A stretch of 64,000 nt of DNA from Roseiarcus sp963813195. GTDB taxonomy: Bacteria; Pseudomonadota; Alphaproteobacteria; Rhizobiales; Beijerinckiaceae. Below, in pieces: positions 1 through 9,012 of the stretch. A program made the position numbers and the translations under genes. The stretch is from positions 248,001 to 312,000 of the forward strand of contig CAWEYC010000034.1 in the NCBI GenBank assembly GCA_963813195.1, read 5' to 3'. The stretch's first letter is position 1. Each line of letters begins with the position of its first letter. The notes under the pieces are model-generated. The model was not told where the DNA came from. It saw only the letters and a list, made by a program, of their open reading frames with translations, and searched no databases.

Positions 1-62
1 GCCACGGCTGTCTCGTCAGTATGTTATCGGCGGCTTCTCGTGCCCGACGCGCTTGCGTCGCG

Positions 63-1298
63 CTATTCGGCGCCCAGCAAGTCCGCCAGCGTCAGCGCGA
101 CGACCTCGGTCGCCTTGAAGAGATCGGCGAGCGGCAGCCGTTCGTCGGCGCGGTGAGCGTTGGCCTCCTCGATCGAACGCGGTCCGGCGCCGTAGAGCGC
201 GATCGGCACGCCGGCCTTCGCGTAATGGCGCGCGTCGGTGTAGAGCGGCACGCCGCCGGCGACGATCGGCTCGACCATGATGCGGCTCGCATACCGGCAC
301 AGCGCCTGCGTGAGCTTTTCGCCGGCCGGCGTCGGGGTCAGCGGCTCGGCGAGCAGGATGCGCCTGACCGTGACCTTCGCGTCGGCATGGGCCTTGGCGG
401 CCTCGGCGATCACGCCGCGCAGCTCCGCCTCGACCTCGCCAGGGTTTTCCTCCGGGATCATGCGCCGGTCGAGCCGGAAGACGACTCGGTCGGGCACGAC
501 ATTGGTGTTGACGCCGCCCGAGATGAGCCCGACCGTCATTTGTGGCGAGCCAATGCCTGCGATGGCCGAGATGCGGCGGCCGAGGCCGCGCCGCCAGGCA
601 TAGAGCGCGCTGAGGATCGTGTTCGCCGCCTCGAGCGCGTCGACCCCGGTGAACGGCTTGGCGGCGTGGGCGGAACGGCCGAGCACGTCGACCTCCAGGT
701 GCAGACAGCCGTTATGGGCGTCGACGACCGCGTAGGAGAAGCCGGCGCCGAGCGCCAGATCGGGCTTCGAGAGGCCCTGCTCGAGGAGGTAGCGCGGTCC
801 GATCTCGCCGCCCGCCTCTTCGTCGTAGGTGATGTGCAGTTCGACGGCGCCGCCGAGCTTGGCGCCGCTGCGCTCCAAGGCAAGTAGGGCAAAGGCGTAG
901 GACGCGATGTCGGATTTGGACACGGCGACGCCGCGCCCGTACATCCAGCCGTCGACGATCTCGGCGCCGTAGGGATCTCGGGTCCAGCCGCTGCCCGGAG
1001 GGACCACGTCGCCATGCGCGTTGAGCGCAATCGTCGGCCCCGCGCCGAAGCGCCGGCGCACGATGAGATTGGTCGCCGAGATCATCCCGTTGGCTTTTAC
1101 GAGCGCGTCGGGAACCTTGTGGCGTTCGACGGTGAGCCCGAGGCCTTCGAGGAGGCGCGCGACGGCCGCGGCGGAGGGATCGCAATCGCCCGGCGGATTG
1201 TCCGAGGGGACCTTGACGATCTCGGCGAGGAAGCGCGTCTCGGCGTCCCGGTTGGCTTCGAGGAAGGCGTGGATCGCGTTTTCGATGGCGGGCGTCAT
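63..1298 (-). CDS. M20 family metallopeptidase (ArgE/DapE-like)
   Basis: Predicted cytosolic zinc-dependent amidohydrolase of the M20 family, which removes N-acyl or C-terminal groups from amino acids and small peptides. The 411-residue length is normal. The metal site is visible as AHGDVVPPG (His95, Asp97), a GRGVAVSKSD segment (Asp130) and the DEEAGG pair (Glu160/161), with the dimerisation domain in between. The substrate cannot be read from the sequence. ArgE, DapE and carboxypeptidase-like members all share this layout, so a general name is safer. It lies in the same direction as the next minus-strand genes but is separated from them by about 75 bases. The 62 bases beyond its stop hold nothing I recognise. 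Confidence 0.85.
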   Translation of the reverse strand: MTPAIENAIHAFLEANRDAETRFLAEIVKVPSDNPPGDCDPSAAAVARLLEGLGLTVERHKVPDALVKANGMISATNLIVRRRFGAGPTIALNAHGDVVPPGSGWTRDPYGAEIVDGWMYGRGVAVSKSDIASYAFALLALERSGAKLGGAVELHITYDEEAGGEIGPRYLLEQGLSKPDLALGAGFSYAVVDAHNGCLHLEVDVLGRSAHAAKPFTGVDALEAANTILSALYAWRRGLGRRISAIAGIGSPQMTVGLISGGVNTNVVPDRVVFRLDRRMIPEENPGEVEAELRGVIAEAAKAHADAKVTVRRILLAEPLTPTPAGEKLTQALCRYASRIMVEPIVAGGVPLYTDARHYAKAGVPIALYGAGPRSIEEANAHRADERLPLADLFKATEVVALTLADLLGAE

Positions 1299-1374
1299 GG
1301 CGTCTCTCGCTGCGTTCGGTCCTTAGTCCGATCGCGGCGCTCGGCGGTCAAGCGCGCTTCGATCGCAAGGACTT

Positions 1375-2172
1375 TCAAAATCCTTCGATGCGCATGCCGT
1401 CATAGGCGGGAACGACGCCGGCCGGCAGGCGTCGGCACAGGGTTTCATAGTCGAGGTCGGTGTGCAGATTGGTGAGGATGGCGCGGCGCGGCCGCATCGT
1501 CTCGATCCAGGCCAGCGCCTCGTCGAGGCTGAAATGCGAGGGATGCGGCGCATAGCGCAGAGCATCGACGATCCACACCTCGAGACCCTCGAGAAAGGCC
1601 CGGCTCGCCAGCGGAATCCCGTTCAGGTCGGGCGTGTAGGCGAGGGCGCCGACGCGGAAGCCCAGCGCCGCGATGTCGCCGTGATCGAGATCGAAGGGCG
1701 TCGCCTCGATCGTGCCGCCCTGCCCTTCGATGACGGCGCCCTCGCCCGCCGTCAGTCGTTTTTCGCGCACGATCGGCGGATAGGAACTTCCGGGCTGCGT
1801 CTCGAAAATATAGGCGAACTTCCTGCGCAGCGCTTTTGACGTCGCTTCGTCCATGTGCATGTCGACGCGGCCGTGCATCGCCAGGGCGATCGGCCTGAGA
1901 TCGTCGATCCCGTGCGTGTGGTCGGCGTGTTCATGCGAAATCAGCACGCCGTCGAGATGCGCGACGCCCGCGTCGAGCAATTGCAGCCGCAAGTCCGGCC
2001 CCGCGTCTACGAGCGCCAAGGTTTTGCCTTTCGGCGTCTCGCGCGCGATGAGCGCCGAACATCGCCGGCGGCGGTTGCGCGGGTTGGTCGGATCGCAAGC
2101 GCCCCAGCCCTGCGCGACGCGGGGAACGCCGGCGGACGAACCGCAGCCGAGAATGCTGAACGACAGGCTCAA
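1375..2172 (-). CDS. MBL-fold metallo-hydrolase (PhnP/RNase Z-like)
   Basis: Metallo-beta-lactamase-fold hydrolase of 265 residues. The metal signature SHEHADHTHGIDDL gives HxHxDH at residues 80-85, and a later DLDHGD segment supplies another ligand. The N-terminal GCGSSAGVPR motif is typical of the PhnP-like group that sits next to tatD in Rhizobiales. PhnP itself is a cyclic-phosphate phosphodiesterase, but no phn genes are nearby, so its substrate here is not known. Its start overlaps the stop of tatD by four bases, which indicates translational coupling in the order metG, tatD, then this gene. Confidence 0.85.
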   Translation of the reverse strand: MSLSFSILGCGSSAGVPRVAQGWGACDPTNPRNRRRRCSALIARETPKGKTLALVDAGPDLRLQLLDAGVAHLDGVLISHEHADHTHGIDDLRPIALAMHGRVDMHMDEATSKALRRKFAYIFETQPGSSYPPIVREKRLTAGEGAVIEGQGGTIEATPFDLDHGDIAALGFRVGALAYTPDLNGIPLASRAFLEGLEVWIVDALRYAPHPSHFSLDEALAWIETMRPRRAILTNLHTDLDYETLCRRLPAGVVPAYDGMRIEGF

Positions 2173-2963
2173 GCGCCGGCGCCTCCCGCCGCCATCTTGG
2201 CGAACAGCCGCAGCGCGTTGGCGCGCGTCGCGGCGGCGAGTTCGGCCTCGTCGAGTTGCTTCACGCCGGCGAGGACGCGCGCCGTTTCGACCACGAAGGC
2301 CGGCTCGTTGCGGCGGCCGCGATGCGGCACGGGCGCCAGAAACGGCGCGTCGGTCTCGACGAGCAGGCGGTCAAGCGGGACATCGCGCGCGATGTCGCGC
2401 AATTCGACGGAGTTCTTGAACGTCAGCACGCCCGAGAAGGAAATGAAGAGGCCGAGCGCCAGGCCAGTCTCGGCGAGCGCCCGCGACGAAGTGAAACAAT
2501 GCAGAACCGCCTGAAACTCGCCCTTCGCCATTTCCTCGCGAAGAATCGCCGCGACGTCGGCGTCGGCGTCGCGCGCGTGGATGACGAGCGGCAGACCGAG
2601 TTCGCGCGCAAGCCCGATCTGGGCGCGAAAGACGGTCTTGGCGATATCCGCCGGCGCGTAATTGTAGTGGTAGTCGAGCCCGGCCTCGCCGATCCCGACG
2701 CATTTGGGATGCGCGGCGAACGCGCGAATCGCGGCTGCGTCGGTCTCGGCCTCCTCCGCCGCCTGATGCGGATGGGTGCCGATGGTGAAATAGACGGACG
2801 AGAAACGTTCCGCGAGCGCGGCCAGCTTCGCGCCTTGCGCGACGCGGGTCGAAATCGTCACCATGCGCTCGACGCCCGCCGCCTGCGCGCGCGCGACCAC
2901 GGCTTCGATCTCGTCGGCGAAATCGGGAAAGTCGAGGTGGCAATGGCTGTCGATGATGGTCAT
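2169..2963 (-). CDS. tatD: TatD family metal-dependent hydrolase
   Basis: TatD-type deoxyribonuclease with a TIM-barrel amidohydrolase fold and 264 residues, the usual size. The N-terminal DSHCHLDF supplies the HxH metal ligands (His7, His9). GEAGLDYHYN, VIHARDAD and the C-terminal ETDAPFLAPVPHRG carry the remaining ligands. Family members remove nucleotides from 3' ends and act in DNA quality control. It sits between metG (upstream, about 140 bases, containing a palindromic repeat) and the MBL hydrolase (four-base overlap). The metG-tatD-MBL order is a familiar one in Rhizobiales and supports the call. Confidence 0.92.
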   Translation of the reverse strand: MTIIDSHCHLDFPDFADEIEAVVARAQAAGVERMVTISTRVAQGAKLAALAERFSSVYFTIGTHPHQAAEEAETDAAAIRAFAAHPKCVGIGEAGLDYHYNYAPADIAKTVFRAQIGLARELGLPLVIHARDADADVAAILREEMAKGEFQAVLHCFTSSRALAETGLALGLFISFSGVLTFKNSVELRDIARDVPLDRLLVETDAPFLAPVPHRGRRNEPAFVVETARVLAGVKQLDEAELAAATRANALRLFAKMAAGGAGA

Positions 2964-2980
2964 CGAGGGGCGCCTCTAAG

Positions 2981-3085
2981 CCCCCTCTCCCGCGTGCGGG
3001 AGAGGGCTGGGGTGAGGGCGGAGCTCATGAGCTTCTCTAGCGGCCGGCCGGGGCCGGCCACCTTCTCACCCACGCGGGAGAAGGG
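2981..3085. repeat. REP-like palindromic element, copy 1
   Basis: A perfect 11-bp inverted repeat (CCCTCTCCCGC, 2-base loop, at 2983-3006) is followed by a second imperfect hairpin, CCTTCTC..GAGAAGG, at 3061-3085. The same CCCTCTCCCGC/GCGGGAGAGGG theme recurs near 30.66 kb and 61.79 kb, always between genes. This is the behaviour of a dispersed intergenic REP family. It lies between metG and tatD on the minus strand and could modulate read-through. Confidence 0.7.
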
Positions 3086-3105
3086 ATCGCGCGTCCGCAC
3101 CACCC

Positions 3106-4692
3106 TCATTTCGCCGCCGCCTCCGCCTCGACATAGCGCGGGAACACCGGCGCCGGAGCCGGCAGCGCCGCGCGCGGCTGCAAGCGGTTGCCCTCTTCGA
3201 AGCGGCCGGCCGGCGCGCCCGCGTCGAGCGCGGCGAAGTCTCGCCGATCCGCAGGGACGCCGAGCAGATCGAGCAGCTTGCCCATCGCGGCCGGCATCAC
3301 CGGCTGCAGCAGCACGGCCGCGGCGCGCAACGCCTCGATCGTCGTGAACAGCACGACGCGCATCCGCGCCGGATCGGTCTTGGCGAGCTTCCACGGCTCG
3401 TTGTTGGCGAAGTAGCGGTTCGCCTTGGCGACGACCTCGAAGACCGCGCCGAGATAGAGATGCAGTTGAAACGTCTGCATGTGCTGGCGCGCCGCGCCGA
3501 CGAGAGCGTCGGCTTGCGCCAGCATCTCGAGATCGTCAGGCGTTTGGCTCCCTCCGCGCCAATCCGGCACGGCGCCGGCGCAGTTCTTGGCGATCATCGA
3601 CAACGAGCGCTGCGCGAGATTGCCGAGATCGTTGGCCAGATCGGCGTTGATGCGCTGCACGATCGCCTCGTGCGAATAATTGCCGTCCTGACCGAAGGGC
3701 ACTTCGCGCAGGAAGAAGTAGCGCAACTGGTCGACGCCGTATTCGCCGACGAGGTCCGACGGGCTGACGACGTTGCCGACCGACTTCGACATTTTCTCGC
3801 CGCGGTTGAAGAGGAAGCCGTGGACGACGATCTGGCGCGGCGGCGGCAGCTTCGCCGACATCAGGAACGCCGGCCAATAGATGGCGTGAAAGCGTGTAAT
3901 GTCCTTGCCGATCACATGCGCGTCGGCGGGCCAGAATTTCGCTCTCGGCCCATCGTCGGGAAAGCCGGTCGCGGTGATGTAGTTGGTCAGCGCGTCGACC
4001 CAGACGTACATCACGTGGCGCGGATCGCCGGGCACCGGCACGCCCCAGTCGAAGGTCGTGCGGCTGATCGAGACGTCTGCGAGCCCGCGCTTGACGAAGG
4101 CGACGATCTCGTTGCGATACTTCTCCGGCGTGATGAAGTCGGGGTTGGCTTCGTAATGCGCCAGCAGCCTGTCGGCGTAGGCCGACAATTTGAAGAAGTA
4201 GCTCTCCTCCTCGACCCACTCAGCGGGCGCGCCGCTCGGCGCGAGCTTGGCGCCGTTCGGTCCGTCAGTCAGTTCGCTCTCGTCGAAATAGGCTTCGTCG
4301 CGCACCGAATACCAGCCGGAATATTTCGACAGGTACACATCGCCGTTACCCTTCATGCGCTCCCAGATCGCCTGGCTTGCCCGTTTGTGGCGCTCCTGCG
4401 TCGTGCGCACGACATCGTCGGCGCGCGCGTTCAGAGCTTCGCCCATCGCTTCGAATTGCGCGGCGGTGCGGTCGGCCAGAGCGAGCGGCGTCAGCCCTTC
4501 CCGGGCGGCCGTCTGCTGCATCTTCAGCCCGTGTTCGTCCATGCCGGTGACGAACAGCGTCTCGCGGCCGTCGAGGCGCATGAAGCGCTGGATGGCGTCC
4601 GTGGCGATGCGCTCGTAGGCGTGGCCGATGTGCGGCGCCCCGTTGGCGTAGGGAATGGCGGTGGTGATGTAGAAACGTTGGTTCGCGTTCAT
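3106..4692 (-). CDS. metG: Methionyl-tRNA synthetase
   Basis: Class I aminoacyl-tRNA synthetase that charges tRNA-Met. HIGH is at residues 21-24 (GAPHIGHAYE) and KMSKS lies near residue 300 (GEKMSKSVGN). The length of 528 residues fits the short form without a C-terminal tRNA-binding domain. The zinc-binding knuckle cysteines of the long E. coli form are not evident, as expected for this subtype. It follows holB on the minus strand with about 50 bases between them, in the conserved order tmk-holB-metG-tatD. Confidence 0.96.
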   Translation of the reverse strand: MNANQRFYITTAIPYANGAPHIGHAYERIATDAIQRFMRLDGRETLFVTGMDEHGLKMQQTAAREGLTPLALADRTAAQFEAMGEALNARADDVVRTTQERHKRASQAIWERMKGNGDVYLSKYSGWYSVRDEAYFDESELTDGPNGAKLAPSGAPAEWVEEESYFFKLSAYADRLLAHYEANPDFITPEKYRNEIVAFVKRGLADVSISRTTFDWGVPVPGDPRHVMYVWVDALTNYITATGFPDDGPRAKFWPADAHVIGKDITRFHAIYWPAFLMSAKLPPPRQIVVHGFLFNRGEKMSKSVGNVVSPSDLVGEYGVDQLRYFFLREVPFGQDGNYSHEAIVQRINADLANDLGNLAQRSLSMIAKNCAGAVPDWRGGSQTPDDLEMLAQADALVGAARQHMQTFQLHLYLGAVFEVVAKANRYFANNEPWKLAKTDPARMRVVLFTTIEALRAAAVLLQPVMPAAMGKLLDLLGVPADRRDFAALDAGAPAGRFEEGNRLQPRAALPAPAPVFPRYVEAEAAAK

Positions 4693-4745
4693 GCCGCCGT
4701 CCTAAAGTATTTTTCGCGGCTTGAAAATGCGCGGGCGGCCCACGG

Positions 4746-5813
4746 CTAGAGGAACCGCGCGCGAGCCGAGATTTCCTCGAAGACGGCGAGAACGTGCAGC
4801 TTGCGGTCGAGGTTCAGCGCCTCGGTCTCGCGGGTCGAAGCGCGCAATCGGTCCCAAAGCGTCGTGACGGCTTCGAGCGCGGCGGGTGAAACGTCGGCGC
4901 GCGCGCGTCCCGCCAGCCAATCGTAGAGCGCGGCGGTCAGCGCCTCGAACGCGTCGCCGGCCGCGCGCCCGCTCACCGCCTCCGCGAGCTTATGGATGGC
5001 GCGCGGATCGGCGTTCGGCAATTGCGCGATCGTCGCGTCGATCAGGGCGCCGACGCCCTCGGCCTCGGGATCGAGCCGGCGCAAGGCTTCCCGCACCGAT
5101 CCGTCGGCGCGCGCGGCGGCGGCGGCGCGCGCTTGCGGGTCCGTGGCGTCCCAGGGCGGCCCGAGGCCGCCGATGACATCCTCGACCTGCGCTGGCGCCA
5201 GGCGCTCCAGCAGCAGCCGGCGGCAGCGCGAGCGAATGGTCGCGAGCACCTGCCCTGGCCGGTGCGCCACGATCAAGATCAGCGAACGCGGCGGCGGCTC
5301 CTCGATGATCTTCAACAGGCTGTTGGCGCCGCTGCGGTTGAGATCCTCGGCGCTATCGACGATGGCGATGCGCCAGCCCCCGAACGCCGCCGACATATGG
5401 AAAAGCTGCAGGCTGGAGCGGAGATCGCCGACGCCGATCTCGGTGAAGAAGTTTTTCGACTTGGGATTCCACCCACGGCGCAGCACGGTGAAATCCGGAT
5501 GGGCCATCGCGGCGAGTTGGCGAGCGGCGGGATGATCGGGCGCGACCGCGAGGCTCGTCGCCGCGCGCACCACGGGCGCGTTCGGATCGGGATTCGCGAG
5601 GATGAAGCGGGCGAAGCGCCAGGCGAGCGTCGCCTTGCCGACGCCCTCTCGGCCGCCGATCAGCCAGGCGTGAGCCAGCCGGCCCTCGCGGTAGGCGCCG
5701 AGCATTTCCGCCTCCGCGGCAGCGTGCCCGACGAGCCGCGCCGCTAGCCGTGGATGCGGCGCGGCGGGGAAGGCGTCGCTTTCCGGCGGAGCGTCCGGCG
5801 CGGCCTTGCTCAT
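4746..5813 (-). CDS. holB: DNA polymerase III subunit delta'
   Basis: Clamp-loader delta' subunit (355 residues) of the replicative DNA polymerase. The Walker-A-like loop GGREGVGK is at residues 53-60 and retains the lysine. The SRC motif of clamp-loader subunits is present in ATIRSRCRRL. Delta' proteins often keep the fold but do not hydrolyse ATP. The zinc cysteines are not obvious. Its start overlaps the tmk stop by four bases, giving the tightly coupled tmk-holB pair found in most alphaproteobacteria. Confidence 0.93.
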   Translation of the reverse strand: MSKAAPDAPPESDAFPAAPHPRLAARLVGHAAAEAEMLGAYREGRLAHAWLIGGREGVGKATLAWRFARFILANPDPNAPVVRAATSLAVAPDHPAARQLAAMAHPDFTVLRRGWNPKSKNFFTEIGVGDLRSSLQLFHMSAAFGGWRIAIVDSAEDLNRSGANSLLKIIEEPPPRSLILIVAHRPGQVLATIRSRCRRLLLERLAPAQVEDVIGGLGPPWDATDPQARAAAAARADGSVREALRRLDPEAEGVGALIDATIAQLPNADPRAIHKLAEAVSGRAAGDAFEALTAALYDWLAGRARADVSPAALEAVTTLWDRLRASTRETEALNLDRKLHVLAVFEEISARARFL

Positions 5814-6487
5814 TGCGGCGACGCCTTCCGCTCAAGGGCGTCGGCCAGACGCTCCCGCACCACAGCCCAGATCGCCTCGGCGACCTCGTCCTCCGCGGCG
5901 CGAGCGTTGACGACCGCGCAGCGTTTCGGCTCGGCGCTGGCGATCGACAGGAACGCCTGACGGAGAGTCTCGTGAAAAGCGAGGCCTTCGCTCTCGAAGC
6001 GGTCAGCCCCTTCGCCGTTGCCGCGCCGAGCCGCCGCGCGGGCGAGACCCTCGGCGACCGGCAGGTCGAGGACCAAGGTCAGATCCGGCCGCCACTCGCC
6101 GACTGCGACGCGCTCGAGGTTGGCGAGCAATTCGGGATCGAGCTGGCCGGCCGCCCCCTGATAGGCCCGCGTCGAATCGGCGAAGCGGTCGCAAACCACC
6201 CAATCGCCGCGGCGTAGCGCCGGCGCGATCGTATTGTCGATGTGGTCGATCCGAGCGGCGCTGAACAGCAGCGCCTCGCCGACTGCGCCAAAGTGCGCCG
6301 CGGCCCCGGAGAGAATGACTTCGCGCAAGGCCTCCGCGCCGGGCGATCCGCCCGGCTCGCGCGTCAGCACGACGCCGAGCCCGCAGGCCCGAAGGCGCTC
6401 GGCGAGCCGGCGCGCCTGGACGGACTTGCCCGCGCCCTCCCCGCCTTCGAGCGTTATGAACCGGCCCGGCGCCGGCGCGCGAGCCAT
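5810..6487 (-). CDS. tmk: Thymidylate kinase
   Basis: dTMP kinase that makes dTDP for DNA synthesis. I place the start at 6487, giving 225 residues that begin MARAPAPGRF. The open frame runs further upstream but only through the carboxypeptidase gene in another frame. The start overlaps the TGA of that gene as TGATG. The P-loop LEGGEGAGK is near residues 13-21, followed by TREPGGSPGAE and DRFADSTRAYQGA, all signature segments. It is co-transcribed with holB downstream. Confidence 0.95.
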   Translation of the reverse strand: MARAPAPGRFITLEGGEGAGKSVQARRLAERLRACGLGVVLTREPGGSPGAEALREVILSGAAAHFGAVGEALLFSAARIDHIDNTIAPALRRGDWVVCDRFADSTRAYQGAAGQLDPELLANLERVAVGEWRPDLTLVLDLPVAEGLARAAARRGNGEGADRFESEGLAFHETLRQAFLSIASAEPKRCAVVNARAAEDEVAEAIWAVVRERLADALERKASPQ

Positions 6488-7668
6488 CAATTCCTCGCGA
6501 AGGCGCTGCGGATCAGGTTCGTCGCGAACTCGATTCCGGCGTCCAAGGCCCGTTTGCTCAAGCCGCCGAGGGGCACCGCGGCCTGCGTCCTCACCGGCAC
6601 GTCGAGCGCCAGCGTCTGCCCGCGCCATACCTTGAGCCGGCCGACCTCGACGCCCGCGGCGACCGGCGCCGTCAGCGGACCGACATAGACGATCTTCGCG
6701 GTCAGCCGCTCCTGCGAACCTCGGGCGAGAAAGACCTTCACCGGTTGATCGCACGTCAAGGGGACCTCGTTCTGCGCGCCGCCGTAGACCGAGGCTGTTC
6801 CCACGGTCTCGCCCGGCTGGAACAGCACGCGCGGATCGAACGAACGGAAGCCCCAGCTCAAGAGCTTGCGCGCTTCCTCGGCCCGGTCCGCCGTCGTCTT
6901 GAGCCCGTTGATCACCAGGATCAGCCGCTGCCCGTTCTCCACCGCCGAACCGACGAGGCCGTGGCCGCCCTCCGTGGAATCGCCCGCCATCAAACCGTCC
7001 GCGCCGATGTCCATGGTCAGCAGCGGATCACGGTTGAGCTGGCGGATCTTATCCCAGGTGAACTCCTTTTCGCTGAAATATCGGTAGTCATCGGGGTAGT
7101 CGCGAATGATATGGGCGGCGAGGCGCGCCATGTCGCGGGCCGTCACGCGCTGCTTTGGATCGTTCTTCCCGCCGGGGTCGGTGAAGTTCGAGTGCGTCAT
7201 GCCGAGTTCGGCGGCGCGCTTGTTCATGAGATTGGCGAAACTGTCCTCAGTCCCGGCGATGCCCTCCGCGAGGGTGATCGCCGAGTCGTTGCCCGCCTGA
7301 ATGATGAGGCCGCGCAACAGATCCTCGACCCGCACGTGGCTATGGACATCGAGAAACGTCGCGGGCCCATGCGAATGCGCCCCGCCGGTGCGCCAGGCGT
7401 GTTCCGAAACCGCGAACGTGTCGTCGAGAAGCAGGCGTCCCTCTTTGATTTCGTGGAACACGATCTCCGCCGTCAGCAGCTTGACCGTCGCGGCCGGCGT
7501 CATCAATTCGTCGGCGTTCTTCTCGAACAGCACCGCGCCGCTCTCGTAATCGACGAGCAGGGCGACGGGCGCGCTGGTCTGGAAGTTCTGCGCACACGAA
7601 GGCGCGATCGAAAAGACGAACGCCAGCAACGACGCGGACAACGCCAGAGCGAAGCGGTGGTCAAACAA
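6487..7668 (-). CDS. D-Ala-D-Ala carboxypeptidase homologue, active-site motifs lost
   Basis: Penicillin-binding-protein-5-type protein of the DacC/DacF family, exported by an N-terminal hydrophobic signal (cleavage probably near SCAQ). The likely start is TTG at 7668, preceded by GAGGA at a 6-base spacing. An upstream ATG at 7731 lacks such a site. The fold is well kept, including the GADGL, GLVGSA and C-terminal beta domains, and the length of 393 residues is normal. However, SxxK reads ATVK (60-63), SxN reads AGN (125-127) and KTG reads MAG (227-229). No acyl-enzyme can form without the serine, so I infer a non-catalytic scaffold or regulator. It lies between rlpA and tmk on the same strand. 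Confidence 0.85.
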   Translation of the reverse strand: MFDHRFALALSASLLAFVFSIAPSCAQNFQTSAPVALLVDYESGAVLFEKNADELMTPAATVKLLTAEIVFHEIKEGRLLLDDTFAVSEHAWRTGGAHSHGPATFLDVHSHVRVEDLLRGLIIQAGNDSAITLAEGIAGTEDSFANLMNKRAAELGMTHSNFTDPGGKNDPKQRVTARDMARLAAHIIRDYPDDYRYFSEKEFTWDKIRQLNRDPLLTMDIGADGLMAGDSTEGGHGLVGSAVENGQRLILVINGLKTTADRAEEARKLLSWGFRSFDPRVLFQPGETVGTASVYGGAQNEVPLTCDQPVKVFLARGSQERLTAKIVYVGPLTAPVAAGVEVGRLKVWRGQTLALDVPVRTQAAVPLGGLSKRALDAGIEFATNLIRSAFARN

Positions 7669-7767
7669 GGTCGATCCTCGTCCGCGTCGCGATTGCGGCG
7701 CGCACCTTGTTCTTGCATCGCATTGGAACACAAATCAACGATCACGCGGGGCTTCGCCCGCGCGTCG

Positions 7768-8805
7768 TCAATCGTTTACGAGCAGGCTTGCGGCGCGCGG
7801 CGCATCGCCCCGCTCGATCAGTCTTGCGAATGGATCGGGCCGCAGGCGGGCCGCCGGCCCCTCGCCCGCGAAATAGAGGGCGCGGTCGCCAGCCTGGGCC
7901 TGCTGGATGGGCCGTCTCGGCGGACGGGGCGCCGAGGCGACCGGGCCGATCGTTCGAGCGATGGCGCCAAGGTCGAACGGCCGCGGCGGCGGCGCCGGCG
8001 GGTTCAGCAATTTGATGTGCGGCGCGGACTCGGCCACCGCCGGTTCAGGCTCCGGGGCTGGCGGCGGTGGCGGCGGCGCGGCGGGGCGGAGGAAACTCGG
8101 CAGGAGCGACGGAGGCGCTTGCGACGCCATCCTCACCGGCTCGGCGCTCGGCGCCCCGTCGATCGTCGCCGGCGAACCGTCGGTCCGCAGGCTCGCCAGC
8201 AGCATCGAATTGTCCGAACCTTCGAGCGGAGCCGGGCCGATATAATCGACTTTCACCCTGGCGGTGCCGGCGCGCTTGATGTCGAGCACGTCGGCGACGC
8301 GCGAGGACACGTCCATGACTCGCCCGCCGTGATACGGGCCGCGATCGTTGACGCGTACGATCATCGAATAGCCGTTGGCGAGATTGGTGACCCTGGCGTA
8401 GCTGGGCAGCGGCATCGTCGGATGCGCCGCGCTGAACGAGCGCATGTCGTAGACCTCGCCGTTGGCGGTGCGCCGGCCATGAAAGGCGTCGCCGTACCAG
8501 GAGGCCAAGCCGACCGCGCTGTAGTTGGCGACCTCGCGCGGGTAGTATGTGCGCCCGGCGATTGTATAGGGATGGCCGACGAGATATTGGCCGCCGCCGC
8601 GCGGCACTGGTTCGCCATCGGCGACCACCCGCGGGCTCGCCGGGCCGTATTTCGCCGTCGAGAAATACTCGCGGCCGTGGCGCGCCAGAGGGGAAGGCGG
8701 CTGGGCGCATCCGGCGAGCGATGCCGCGACGAGCGTCGCAGCGCCTGCGCGGCTCCAGGATCGAAAGCCCGCCTCGACGCCAAACATCCGGGCGGAGAAA
8801 ATCAT
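7768..8805 (-). CDS. rlpA: RlpA-like septal ring lytic transglycosylase (lipoprotein)
   Basis: Outer-membrane lipoprotein of the RlpA family, which cleaves peptidoglycan strands lacking stem peptides at the septum. A lipobox LAGC places the lipidated Cys at about residue 33. The double-psi beta-barrel follows as ASWYGDAFHGRRTANGE, SAAHPTMPLPSYARVTN and VRVNDRGPYHGGR. The His (about 128) and Asp (about 154) that are catalytic in characterised RlpA are kept. The C-terminus is Pro-rich and lacks a clear SPOR domain. The start at 8805 is chosen to give a sensible lipoprotein signal; the open frame extends 25 codons upstream. It precedes the carboxypeptidase homologue. Confidence 0.88.
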   Translation of the reverse strand: MIFSARMFGVEAGFRSWSRAGAATLVAASLAGCAQPPSPLARHGREYFSTAKYGPASPRVVADGEPVPRGGGQYLVGHPYTIAGRTYYPREVANYSAVGLASWYGDAFHGRRTANGEVYDMRSFSAAHPTMPLPSYARVTNLANGYSMIVRVNDRGPYHGGRVMDVSSRVADVLDIKRAGTARVKVDYIGPAPLEGSDNSMLLASLRTDGSPATIDGAPSAEPVRMASQAPPSLLPSFLRPAAPPPPPPAPEPEPAVAESAPHIKLLNPPAPPPRPFDLGAIARTIGPVASAPRPPRRPIQQAQAGDRALYFAGEGPAARLRPDPFARLIERGDAPRAASLLVND

Positions 8806-9012
8806 CGACCCCAACTCGCCACCGCTTCGCCACAAACGCACGCCCGCCTTTCGCCCCAACGGCGCTGCTGACGGAAGCAAGGTTCAGCAATCATTTTGAT
8901 GGTCACTTTGTCCCGACTTCCTTTCCAAATGCCTAATGCCCCCGCCGCAATTCCGTAAAATCAATCCCGCGCTGCTAACAGTCTCGGCTTGCCGAGACAA
9001 CCCCTTGCAGAC

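Noticed and set aside
6745..8871. A 708-codon plus-strand frame
   Set aside because: Antisense to the carboxypeptidase homologue and rlpA, with no recognisable domain and shadow-like composition.
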